Shown piece after piece: positions 1-7,122 of a stretch of DNA of 19,199 nt. Position numbers and translations under genes: made by a program. Positions within the stretch are counted from its first letter, which is position 1; every line of letters starts with the position of its first letter. The DNA lies in assembly GCA_023436775.1 (NCBI GenBank), contig JAEZHW010000040.1, positions 1 through 19,199 of the forward strand, written 5' to 3'. Origin of the DNA: Actinomycetes bacterium. GTDB taxonomy: Bacteria; Actinomycetota; Actinomycetes; Actinomycetales; Microbacteriaceae. The notes beneath the pieces were generated by a model. That model ran no database searches. It was given only the letters and a program-made list of their open reading frames with translations, and was not told where the DNA came from.

Positions 1-3
1 GTT

Positions 4-873
4 CTAGCCGGGCTGGTTGCCGGTGGCAATCGGGCGGGTGGGGTCGGCGCTCCACGCAGACCACGATCCGACGTAGACCTGCGCGGTGACGTCGATCGAG
101 GCGAGGGCAAGGGCGAGCTGAGTGGCAGCGACGCCGCCACCGCAGTAGACACCCACCGGCACCCCGGGGCTGACGCCGAGGCCAGCGAAGTACTCACGCA
201 GCTCGTCCGCTGGCTTCAGTCGTCCCGAGGCGTCCAGCACCGATCCGGCCGGCGCGCTGATGGCACCCGGGATGTGGCCCTGGGCTGGCTTGCCCTCCTC
301 GGCGGGGCCGCCCTCGTACTGCTTCGCGCCGCGGGCATCCAGCAGCACGCCGGTGCGCGCCAGCTCGGCCGCTTCCTCCGTCGTCAGCGTGGGGAGGTTG
401 CCGCCGTCCACCTCGATCGAGCCGTTGCCCGGCGCCGGCTCCTCTGTGCTGAGTTCGCCGCCGGCGGCAACCCAGGCCTCCAGGCCACCGTCGAGCCAAC
501 GCACCTCGGGCACGCCTGCCCAGCGCAGCGTGAACCAGGTGCGGGCAGGGGCAGCGCCCGGGCCGGAGCCGTAGACCACGACAAGGGAGTCGTGGTGGAT
601 GCCAAAGTCGCGCAGGGTCTGCTGCAGCGCCTCGGGCTGCGGCAGCGGGTTGTTGCCGGTGCCGGGCGCCTTTGCGCCCGAGAGGTCCTGACTGAGTTCC
701 ACCCAGTACGCGCCCGGCAGGTGACCGGCCTCGTACTCGGGCCGCTTGCTCGGCTCGCCGGGGGCGTGGCGGGCATCAAGCAGCACGACGTGGCGGTCGC
801 TATTGAGGGCCTCGCGCAGGGTGGGCACATCGATGACAAGCGTAGTGCGAGTGTCCAGCGTGGTGTTGGTCAT
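4..873 (-). CDS. Two-domain rhodanese (thiosulfate / 3-mercaptopyruvate sulfurtransferase)
   Basis: A 289-residue sulfurtransferase, the usual length for the SseA/CysA tandem-rhodanese family. The N-terminal rhodanese domain (about 10-140) has LLDAR and the HLPGA motif but no active-site cysteine: the loop reads YGSGPGAAPAR. The C-terminal domain (about 162-280) has LLDARG, GHIPGA and the catalytic Cys244 in the loop CGGGVAA, followed by the family's GSWSAW...RP ending. The known mercaptopyruvate loop is CGSGVTA and the thiosulfate type is CRKGVTA, so this loop is closer to the former but not identical. The ATG at 873 is preceded by AAAGGA. The same frame is open much further upstream, but that part lies over the permease and is a shadow. 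It follows the permease by 44 bases and is probably the last gene of the import operon. I infer that it moves sulfane sulfur released from the imported compound. The donor is not known. Confidence 0.88.
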   Translation of the reverse strand: MTNTTLDTRTTLVIDVPTLREALNSDRHVVLLDARHAPGEPSKRPEYEAGHLPGAYWVELSQDLSGAKAPGTGNNPLPQPEALQQTLRDFGIHHDSLVVVYGSGPGAAPARTWFTLRWAGVPEVRWLDGGLEAWVAAGGELSTEEPAPGNGSIEVDGGNLPTLTTEEAAELARTGVLLDARGAKQYEGGPAEEGKPAQGHIPGAISAPAGSVLDASGRLKPADELREYFAGLGVSPGVPVGVYCGGGVAATQLALALASIDVTAQVYVGSWSAWSADPTRPIATGNQPG

Positions 874-917
874 GATCAGTCCTTTGCGTGTGGAATCTGG
901 TGGAAGTGGTGTGCGGT

Positions 918-1775
918 CTAGTGGCTGGTGTCGGTGCGACGCCAGCGGGTGGTGCGCCGCTCCAGGGCGAGGAAGATGGCGTTGAAGACGTAGCCGACGA
1001 TCGCGACGGTGAACACGGCCGCAAAGAGGGCCGGAATGTTCAGCGCCTGCTGCGCCATCAGGATGTAGAAGCCGATGCCGCTGTTGCCGGCGAGCATGCC
1101 GATCACGACACTCATCACCAGCGACATACCGAGCGCCTGCCGGGCGCCGACCAGGATGAAGGGCACGGCCGCCGGCAGCGCCACCTCCCACTGGGTCTGC
1201 CACCAGCCGAGGCGGTAGGTCTGTGCGGTCTGCCGCAGCGTGGTCGACACGCTGCGAGCGCCCGCGTAGGAGGTCAGCAGCAGCGGGAAGATGGCCGCCA
1301 GCAGGAACACCCCGATCTTCATCGCATCGCCGATGCCAAAGAACAGGATGAACACGGGGATGACGGCGGTTGCCGGCGTCAGGCGCAGGATCTCGACCAG
1401 CGGCTCGAGCAGTGCCCAGATCACGCGTACCCGTCCCATTAGGAAGCCGATGGCGATGCCGAGCGGCGCTGCGATCCCAAGGCCGATCGCCATGGTGCGC
1501 AGTGTCTCGAGCAGCTGCACCAGCAACGTGCCGCCGGTGACCTCTGCCCACCAGACGCTGGCGATTTTGCTCGGCGAGGAGATGGTCGGCACGTACTGAA
1601 TCCAGGAGGAGACCTCCCACGCCAGCACGAGCGCAACCACCACGCCCCAGCCGATCAGACGGGATCGGCCGAGGCGCCGCAGGCGCGGGGTGCGGGCGGC
1701 TGCGGCGAGGACCGGGTTCGGCGCGGTCGCCGGCGCCACGCTCGCGGCCGGCCGGGTGATAACGGTGACGGTCAT
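918..1775 (-). CDS. ABC transporter permease, SsuC/TauC type
   Basis: A 285-residue membrane permease of the sulfonate/nitrate/taurine family, expected to form a homodimer channel with the ATPase encoded just upstream. Hydrophobic helices are visible at about 42-58, 92-113, 134-165, 205-230 and 246-270. The cytoplasmic EAA loop that contacts the ATPase is at about 198-216 (EVALPAAVPFILVGARQALG). The N-terminal 35 residues are Ala/Pro-rich and then Arg-rich, consistent with a cytoplasmic tail. The ATG at 1775 overlaps the ATPase stop in an ATGA arrangement, and GGAAGGAA lies 5 bases upstream, so translational coupling is likely. The substrate cannot be read from the permease; neighbouring flavin monooxygenases and a rhodanese favour an organosulfur compound. 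Nitrate or a thiamine precursor are alternatives for this family. Confidence 0.9.
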   Translation of the reverse strand: MTVTVITRPAASVAPATAPNPVLAAAARTPRLRRLGRSRLIGWGVVVALVLAWEVSSWIQYVPTISSPSKIASVWWAEVTGGTLLVQLLETLRTMAIGLGIAAPLGIAIGFLMGRVRVIWALLEPLVEILRLTPATAVIPVFILFFGIGDAMKIGVFLLAAIFPLLLTSYAGARSVSTTLRQTAQTYRLGWWQTQWEVALPAAVPFILVGARQALGMSLVMSVVIGMLAGNSGIGFYILMAQQALNIPALFAAVFTVAIVGYVFNAIFLALERRTTRWRRTDTSH

Positions 1776-2647
1776 GCTCGTTCCTTCCCATCGGGACTGG
1801 CCGCGATCGCATCGCTGCCGAGCACAAGTTCGAGGATGTCGCGGCGCTGCCGCAGGTAGTCGGGGTGTTCCCGAGTGGCGACCTGGTCGCGGGGCCTGGG
1901 CAGCGGCACCTCGACATCGCGTTCAATGCCTGCGCCGCCCGCGCGCAAGACCACGACCCGGTCGGCGAGGTAGAGCGCCTCGTCGATGTCGTGCGTGACG
2001 AACAGCACGGTCAGGCGGTGCTCCTGCCAAATCCGCAAGACCAGGTCCTGCAGCGTCGCCCGACTCAGCGCATCCACCGCACTGAAGGGCTCATCCAGCA
2101 GCAGCACTTCCGGCTGCGCGGCCAGTGCCCGAGCGATGGCGACGCGCTGCTGCATACCGCCGGACAGTTCGCTCGGGTACCGGTCCGCGACCCCGTACAG
2201 GCCGACCTCGGCGATGTACTGCTCGACCAGGGCATCCCGCCCAGCCCGCGAGCGCACCGGCTGCGGGCGATAGGCATGCTTGAGGCCGAATGCGACGTTC
2301 TCGCCGACCGTCTTCCACGGCAGCAGCGATTCCGCATAGTTCTGGAAGACGTAGCGGACCCGGTCCGGCGGGCCGAGCACCGGCTCGCCGCCCACCCGAA
2401 TCTGCCCGCTGGTGACCGGTTCGAGGCCGGCCACCAGCTTCAGCAGCGTCGACTTGCCGCAACCAGAACGACCCACCAGCGCCACGAAACTTTCCGCGGG
2501 CACGTCCAGGTCCACCGGGCGCAGCGCTTCGACGGGGCTACCGTCGAGCGCGCGGTAGGTCTTCGCCGCCGCCTGGATGGACAGTGCGGCACTGTCCGGC
2601 GCGGGCTCGACGCTGCCGTGCGGGCGGTCGCTGGTGATGAGGGTCAT
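1772..2647 (-). CDS. ABC transporter ATP-binding protein, SsuB/TauB type
   Basis: A 291-residue nucleotide-binding subunit with all expected motifs: Walker A GRSGCGKST (59-67), Q-loop Gln102 in VFQNYAESLLPW, signature LSGGMQQR (161-168), Walker B VLLLDE (181-186) and the switch His219 in FVTHDIDEA. The Q-loop context 'LLPW' and the 'THDIDEAL' switch are typical of the sulfonate/taurine/nitrate import branch. About 28 extra residues precede the core, so a later start is possible. The ATG at 2647 is kept because it lies only 18 bases after the binding-protein stop, although its nearest purine-rich stretch (AAGGAAG) is rather far upstream. It powers import together with the permease and lipoprotein of the same operon. 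Confidence 0.9.
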   Translation of the reverse strand: MTLITSDRPHGSVEPAPDSAALSIQAAAKTYRALDGSPVEALRPVDLDVPAESFVALVGRSGCGKSTLLKLVAGLEPVTSGQIRVGGEPVLGPPDRVRYVFQNYAESLLPWKTVGENVAFGLKHAYRPQPVRSRAGRDALVEQYIAEVGLYGVADRYPSELSGGMQQRVAIARALAAQPEVLLLDEPFSAVDALSRATLQDLVLRIWQEHRLTVLFVTHDIDEALYLADRVVVLRAGGAGIERDVEVPLPRPRDQVATREHPDYLRQRRDILELVLGSDAIAASPDGKERA

Positions 2648-2665
2648 GGTGTGGGACTCGCTTCC

Positions 2666-3682
2666 TTACTTGGCGCTCGGCAGGATGTGGGCTTCGAAGT
2701 CCACCCCGGTCGGGATCTGGTCGGGCGCGTAGCGCAGGCCGGTCTCGATCCAGCGCAGCGTGGCGGCAATGTCGATCGGGCCCTCGATGAGGTTGTCGTT
2801 CTTGGTCAGGCGCTCCAGTGCTGCCGGGTCGCCGGCCGAGATCGCCAGCAGGTCGATGTCGTAGTACTGCTTGTTCAGCGCGGCGAGTTCGTCGACGCTG
2901 CGGCTGTTCCACCAGGCGTTGTACTCGCGCAGGGCGTCCGCGAACTGCTGGGCCACGCCCGGGTTCGCGCTGGCCCAGTCGCCAGTCGACCAGAAACCGG
3001 CCGAGGTGGCTGCGGGCTCGAGATAGCTTGCGTTGTCCGGGTCGTCCACGAGCACCAGGTCGTAGCCGTTGCCGTTGCCGGTGTTGGTGTACACCTGCGG
3101 CCAGGTGGCCTGGATGGCGTCGACCGAACCGGATTCGAGGGCCTCCGGCAACGCGCCGGTCTGACGGATCACGACCAGTTCCACCTCATCGGCCTGGACG
3201 CCGCGGGCTTCCAGGAACGCGCGGGCCGCAACGGTGAACTGCGGCACGCCGCCGAGACCGAGGCTCTTGCCGCGCAGGTCGGCGGCGGTCTTCAGGCCGC
3301 TGTCCGCCTTCACCAGGTACGGGGTCGCCTTGCCGTGGCCATTGTTCGAGACCACGAGGCGCAGGTCGAAGCCGTTGTTGATGGCGTTGAGCCCGGCGTA
3401 GACGTCGGCGTAGCCGATCTCGGCACTGCCACCCTGGACCGCGGCGATGATCTCGGTGCCGGTCGCCAGCTGGCTGAGTTCGAGGTTGATGCCGTGGCGT
3501 TCGAAGAAGCCCTGGTCCTTCGCGATCTGCAGCTTCTGCGACTGCAGTACGTCGATGGCGCGAACGGTGACGAGCTCATCGCCGGACTCAGTCGAGGAGG
3601 CCGGGGCTGCAGCGCAACCGGCGAGACCGGCCACGAGGACAGTCGCGAGCGTTGCCAGCAGCGTGCGGGGTGAGATGGACAC
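2666..3682 (-). CDS. ABC transporter substrate-binding lipoprotein, SsuA/TauA (NMT1) type
   Basis: A 338-residue exported solute-binding protein. The start chosen is the GTG at 3682, because AAAGGA lies 7 bases upstream and it gives a clean lipoprotein signal: basic start, hydrophobic stretch and lipobox LAGC with Cys23. An in-frame start at 3766 would add 28 unlikely residues. The mature protein begins after an Ala/Ser linker and then follows the NMT1/SsuA pattern: a first strand leading into KLQIAKDQGFFERHGI, a 'GTEIIAAVQGGSAEIGYADVYAGLNAI' segment, and 'LRGKSLGLGGVPQFTVAARAFLEARG' where the second lobe starts. This family binds sulfonates, taurine, nitrate or pyrimidine precursors. The exact ligand is not visible, and organosulfur is inferred from the neighbours. 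It is the first gene of the import operon and lies downstream of the TGAC-repeat region. Confidence 0.9.
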   Translation of the reverse strand: MSISPRTLLATLATVLVAGLAGCAAAPASSTESGDELVTVRAIDVLQSQKLQIAKDQGFFERHGINLELSQLATGTEIIAAVQGGSAEIGYADVYAGLNAINNGFDLRLVVSNNGHGKATPYLVKADSGLKTAADLRGKSLGLGGVPQFTVAARAFLEARGVQADEVELVVIRQTGALPEALESGSVDAIQATWPQVYTNTGNGNGYDLVLVDDPDNASYLEPAATSAGFWSTGDWASANPGVAQQFADALREYNAWWNSRSVDELAALNKQYYDIDLLAISAGDPAALERLTKNDNLIEGPIDIAATLRWIETGLRYAPDQIPTGVDFEAHILPSAK

Positions 3683-3816
3683 GAGGGGTTCCTTTCTGAG
3701 GATTTGGATCGGGATATGGTGCGCTCCCGTGGGCTTGTGGAGGTTCATCGTAGGAAGGTTCTGCAAGCCGTTTGGGGACTATTGCTGACTGTTGCTCTTG
3801 GTTGCCGCCTATTTCA

Positions 3817-3911
3817 TGACGAGCCGGGTCACACAGCGTCACCGACCGAAATGCACGGTCACGCGGCGTCATGAAGCGCGTCTCGACACCCCCTTCGTGA
3901 CCGGAAATGAC
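3817..3911. promoter_or_regulatory. Candidate operator: phased TGAC-N6-TGAC repeats before the import operon
   Basis: Three copies of TGAC-N6-TGAC occur: 3828-3841 and 3858-3871 (minus orientation, read as GTCA-N6-GTCA on plus) and 3898-3911 (plus orientation). Half-site starts 3828, 3838, 3858, 3868, 3898 and 3908 all fall on a 10-bp phase, so they would face the same side of the helix. Flanking TCATGACG (3814-3821 region) and CGTCATGA (3867-3874) form an outer 8-bp dyad. The cluster lies 146-229 bases upstream of the GTG at 3682. The same motif recurs before the MFS gene. The regulator is unknown. Confidence 0.55.
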
Positions 3912-3941
3912 GAAGGGGTGCCCGAGTTCGGGCACCCCTTC
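3912..3941 (-). terminator. Strong hairpin terminator after the monooxygenase gene
   Basis: The arms GAAGGGGTGCCCG (3912-3924) and CGGGCACCCCTTC (3929-3941) form a perfect 13-bp stem with a 4-base loop, 26 bases beyond the stop of the minus-strand gene at 3967. No long T run follows, which is common for actinobacterial terminators. The left arm can instead pair with CCCCTTCGT at 3890-3898. Confidence 0.8.
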
Positions 3942-3966
3942 CCAGGAGCAGGTGACGCCGGCGACG

Positions 3967-5340
3967 CTAGGCAGCCGCCTCGTTCTGCTCTGGCTGGGCC
4001 GCGGTTGCGTACTGGTTCGGCGGCACCGGCAGCCCCCAGCGCTCGCGCACCGTCGCCTCGGCGTATTCCTTGCGGAAGATGCCCTTGTGCTGCAGCTCCG
4101 GGATGACGAGGTCCACGAAAGCTTCCAGCGAGTAGCGCGAGTAGGCCGGGAAGATTTTCACGCCATCGAAGGCGCGGTTGTGGAAGTTCTCCTCGATCCA
4201 GTTCGCTACCGTCTTGCCGCTGCCGACCACCGGCGGCTGGTTGTTGGGATTGTTGGCCAGGAAGTGGAAGAAGTCCCGCAGCGAGATGTGCTCGTCACCG
4301 TAGGCATCCAGCGCGCGCTGGATGACCCAGGCCTTCTCCGGAATCTTGCCGAGGTCGACCACGTCCAACAGGCGCTCGGTGTCGCGCACGCCGGAGAGGT
4401 CCACGCCAGTGAAATCGCTGACGGCCTTCGGGGTGTACTCCTCGGTGACGAGTTGCTGCACCTGACGGAACTTGTCCCGCGCCTCGCGCTCGGTCGCGCC
4501 AACAAAGAACGTGATGCCGTTGACGATCTTCTGCTCGTTCGGACGGCGGCCGTGCTTGGCCAGCCGCGCGTGCAAGTCCTTGTAGTACGCGTCGTTCCAC
4601 TCCCGCGAGCGGTAGGGGCTGAAGCGAATGTCGGCGTACTTGGCGCCGAACTCGAAGGACTCCTCGCTGGTGCCGGCGTGGATGATCGGGATGTGTCCCT
4701 GCGGCGGTCGCGGCACGTTCAACGGTCCCTGGATCTGGAAGAACTCTCCCTCGTGGTTGATGCGGTGGCCCTTGCGGGGGTCGAGGAAGCGGCCACCTTC
4801 CTTGTCGTCGACCAGCCAGTCGGATTCCCACGAGTCCCAGAGCTTGCGCAGTGCCTCCACGTACTCGGTGGCCAGGGCGTACTTCTGGGTGGTGGCGTAG
4901 TGCTTGTCGAGGCTGAAGTTCTTGGCCGCCGGTGAGCCGTCGAAGCCGGTGACGATGTTCAGGATGGCGCGGCCCTGGCTGAGGTGATCCAGGGTCGCGA
5001 TCGCACGAGCGGTGTTGAACGGATCGGTGAAGCTCGAGTTGACGGTGACGACGATGCCTATCTTGGAGGTGATCGCCGCCGCATAACCGCCGAGGCTGAA
5101 GCCCTCGACCTTGAATACCTCGTTGCCGTTGGCGTGGGCGGAGGCCGGGTTGCTCGAGACGTTGTTGCCGATGAAGTAGTAGTCCAGCAGGCCGCGCTCG
5201 GCGGTGCGGATGGTCTGCGAGAGGAAGGTCGGGTCGACGGTGCCGCCGTTGAAGGCTTCGGGCAGGCGCCAGGCGCTGCCCCAACGACCGGTCGGCCAGA
5301 TGGAGAATCCGATGATGAGTTGGCGAGTGTTGGAAGTCAT
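3967..5340 (-). CDS. FMN-dependent monooxygenase, NtaA/SnaA/DszA family
   Basis: A 457-residue flavin-dependent two-component monooxygenase of the bacterial luciferase fold, the usual size for the NtaA/SnaA/DszA/DmoA group. Family landmarks are DPFNTARAIATLDHLSQGRAILNIVTG (about 107-134), a KLWDSWESDWLV segment, the HEGEFFQIQGPLNVPRPPQGHIPIIHAGTSE block that forms part of the flavin/substrate site, and a C-terminal VIPELQHKGIFRKEY ending like DszA. These enzymes use reduced FMN from a separate reductase and O2 to oxidise C-S or C-N compounds. The ATG at 5340 is preferred; a TTG at 5364 is in frame, and neither has a clear ribosome site. It starts 40 bases after the MFS stop, so the two genes are probably co-transcribed. 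Substrate unknown; a sulfone or sulfonate is inferred from context. Confidence 0.85.
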   Translation of the reverse strand: MTSNTRQLIIGFSIWPTGRWGSAWRLPEAFNGGTVDPTFLSQTIRTAERGLLDYYFIGNNVSSNPASAHANGNEVFKVEGFSLGGYAAAITSKIGIVVTVNSSFTDPFNTARAIATLDHLSQGRAILNIVTGFDGSPAAKNFSLDKHYATTQKYALATEYVEALRKLWDSWESDWLVDDKEGGRFLDPRKGHRINHEGEFFQIQGPLNVPRPPQGHIPIIHAGTSEESFEFGAKYADIRFSPYRSREWNDAYYKDLHARLAKHGRRPNEQKIVNGITFFVGATEREARDKFRQVQQLVTEEYTPKAVSDFTGVDLSGVRDTERLLDVVDLGKIPEKAWVIQRALDAYGDEHISLRDFFHFLANNPNNQPPVVGSGKTVANWIEENFHNRAFDGVKIFPAYSRYSLEAFVDLVIPELQHKGIFRKEYAEATVRERWGLPVPPNQYATAAQPEQNEAAA

Positions 5341-5380
5341 GCCAGCGAATGTAGGCGGGTGCAAGCGGCTTGGCGAGGGC

Positions 5381-6916
5381 TCACTTCACGGTCGGTAAGA
5401 CGACGTAAGCCTTCGTCACATCTGGCTCGTCATGATCGGACACAGAGGCCTGGTTCGTGTCATTTCCGGCCGCGCCGGCCGCCCGACGCTCACGCCGACG
5501 GTCCTTCGCCACGAGCAGGAGGGCCAGCGCGATGAATGCTGCGGACACGGCGAACGCGGCTCCCAGCGCGACCCGAACCACCTCGATCGGGGCTGTGCTG
5601 AGGCCCCCGCCGAGCCCGTACACGATGCCGAAGAAGACCGCTGAGACGCCGGCCAGCCCGAGCGAGTTGCCGACGCGCTGCGCGAGTTGGCCGATGGATC
5701 CGGCCGCGCTGCCATAGTTCGGCGGCACGTCTCGGAGCGTCATCACATGGTTCGGCGAGATCACGAAGCCGCCGCCGAAGCCGGCCACGATCTGCGTGAT
5801 CGCGATCGCCAGCACCGCCTGCTGCGGTGGCAGCAGCAGGGCACTGATCACGGTGCCGGCCATGCCAAGCAGCGCCACGCTCATCCCGAATGCGGTCAGC
5901 AGTCGACCAAAGCGCAATACATAGGACCCGCCCAGCCAGCTCGCCACGGCCGAGGCGAGTGCCGGCACCAGCATGATCAAACCAGCCTGGAAGGGACTCA
6001 GCCCCGCCGAATGCTGCAGATAGACCGTGACGGCCAGCAGCATGCCGGGATTGCCCGCAAACCACGCGAATGCCACGAGCGTGCCGTTACGGAAGGACTG
6101 GGTACCGACCAGCACCGGGTCGATGAGGGGGTCGAGGCCGCGCGCCTTCGCTCGACGCTGCCACCGCCAGAGCAGGGCTGCGGCCAGGACGGTGCCGCTC
6201 AGGGTCAGCCAGCGCCAGGGAGTGTCGCTGGGGCGGCCGGTGGTGGTGACGAAGGGCACGAGCAGGGTAATCAGCACAATGGCGATCAGGATCAGGCCGA
6301 GGACATCGATGGTGCGCCTCGTCGTTCCAGCGCTTTGCCGCGGGACCAATAGCAGCACGCCAGTGGCCAGCAGCAGCACCACTGGGATGTTCATCCCGAA
6401 GATCCAGCGCCAGCCATCGACCGGACCGCCGAGGGTGACCAGTAGGCCGCCGACGCTCGGCCCGACCGCCATGGACAGACTCATTGCCATGCCATGCACG
6501 GCGAAGGCGCGGGCGCGTTCCGGTCCGGGGAAGAGTTGTTGGACCGTGCCCATCACCTGCGGCATCACCAGGCCCGCTGACAGCCCCTGCAGCAGGCGGG
6601 CAGCGACGACGACCCAAATATTGCCGGCCAGCGCGCTGATCGCGCTGGCGACGAGGACACCGAGCAAGCCGATCAGCATGAGCGTGCGACGGTGTCCGCG
6701 ATCCCCCAGGCGGCCGGCCGGGATCAGCGCGACCGCGAACGCGGCAACGTACCCGACCGAGATGAGGGCGAGGCTGCTGGGGTCGGCCCCGAGGGCCGCC
6801 TCGATCGAGACCAGGGCGAGGTTCGCCTTGGAGATCTCGAGCATCATGGCGGCGGCCGACAGCGAACACACCGCGAGCGTGAGCCACCGCCGCCGACCAG
6901 TCACCTCGCGCGTCAC
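5381..6916 (-). CDS. MFS transporter, DHA2 (14-helix) family
   Basis: A 511-residue integral membrane protein of the major facilitator superfamily, DHA2 drug:proton antiporter branch by length and pattern. Motif A is seen as GRLGDRGHRRTLMLIG, and motif C as AMSLSMAVGPSVGGLL. Alternating hydrophobic stretches continue to about residue 475, and the C-terminus is a charged, non-membrane tail. The GTG at 6916 is chosen because GGAAGGGGAG lies 6 bases upstream and the first helix begins shortly after; the same frame is open to 7207 but that extension is not membrane-like. The first helix has MLEISKANLAL where many DHA2 members have an acidic LD-T motif. It sits between two flavin monooxygenases and behind TGAC repeats, so it may export a product or toxic substrate, or import an organosulfur compound. 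Direction and substrate are not known. Confidence 0.87.
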   Translation of the reverse strand: MTREVTGRRRWLTLAVCSLSAAAMMLEISKANLALVSIEAALGADPSSLALISVGYVAAFAVALIPAGRLGDRGHRRTLMLIGLLGVLVASAISALAGNIWVVVAARLLQGLSAGLVMPQVMGTVQQLFPGPERARAFAVHGMAMSLSMAVGPSVGGLLVTLGGPVDGWRWIFGMNIPVVLLLATGVLLLVPRQSAGTTRRTIDVLGLILIAIVLITLLVPFVTTTGRPSDTPWRWLTLSGTVLAAALLWRWQRRAKARGLDPLIDPVLVGTQSFRNGTLVAFAWFAGNPGMLLAVTVYLQHSAGLSPFQAGLIMLVPALASAVASWLGGSYVLRFGRLLTAFGMSVALLGMAGTVISALLLPPQQAVLAIAITQIVAGFGGGFVISPNHVMTLRDVPPNYGSAAGSIGQLAQRVGNSLGLAGVSAVFFGIVYGLGGGLSTAPIEVVRVALGAAFAVSAAFIALALLLVAKDRRRERRAAGAAGNDTNQASVSDHDEPDVTKAYVVLPTVK

Positions 6917-7004
6917 GAGCCACTCCCCTTCCGCCGGGCGGGACCATCCCGCGGGCGCGAACGCGCCACCGGCGGCTTGAGTGTAGGCAGGCTGCCATGC
7001 GGCG

Positions 7005-7048
7005 TGACCGGGAATGACGCAGTCTTGCGTTCCGTGACGGAACATGAC
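7005..7048. promoter_or_regulatory. Candidate operator: two TGAC-N6-TGAC units before the MFS gene
   Basis: Two direct-repeat units, TGAC-CGGGAA-TGAC (7005-7018) and TGAC-GGAACA-TGAC (7035-7048), start exactly 30 bp apart. Half-sites at 7005, 7015, 7035 and 7045 share a 10-bp phase. The first unit differs by one base from that at 3898-3911. The block lies 89-132 bases upstream of the MFS start, in the 206-base gap (6917-7122) after the upstream monooxygenase. No confident core promoter could be placed. Confidence 0.55.
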
Positions 7049-7095
7049 GACGGCACCCGGCATGGGCATAGCGGGCGCCGTCGTGCTGGTCTCGA

Positions 7096-7115
7096 CGCGG
7101 GCGGGCGGGCCCGCG
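7096..7115 (-). terminator. Possible hairpin after the DmoA-like gene
   Basis: CGCGGGC (7096-7102) and GCCCGCG (7109-7115) form a 7-bp GC stem with a 6-base loop, 7 bases past the stop of the gene at 7123. No T run follows. In such GC-rich DNA this could be chance, but the position is right for a weak terminator that lets some transcription continue to the MFS gene. Confidence 0.35.
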
Positions 7116-7122
7116 CCGGGTC

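Larger units (their letters stand above)
3683..3966. other. Intergenic region holding the leader of the import operon
   Basis: This 284-base stretch separates the monooxygenase at 3967-5340 from the binding-protein gene. It holds the ribosome site AAAGGA (3690-3695), the TGAC-repeat cluster (3817-3911) and a strong hairpin (3912-3941). Small open frames that cross it run into neighbouring genes and look like chance. I could not identify a convincing -35/-10 pair on the minus strand. Confidence 0.7.

Noticed and set aside
4..1926. A 640-codon minus-strand open frame that includes the rhodanese and continues through the permease region
   Set aside because: Only the part from 873 has protein-like sequence and a ribosome site; the rest is Arg/Pro/Ala-rich text in the wrong frame over the permease.
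3588..3935. A 115-codon minus-strand open frame before the binding-protein gene
   Set aside because: It overlaps the signal peptide of the lipoprotein gene in another frame and crosses the terminator and repeat region, with no family features.
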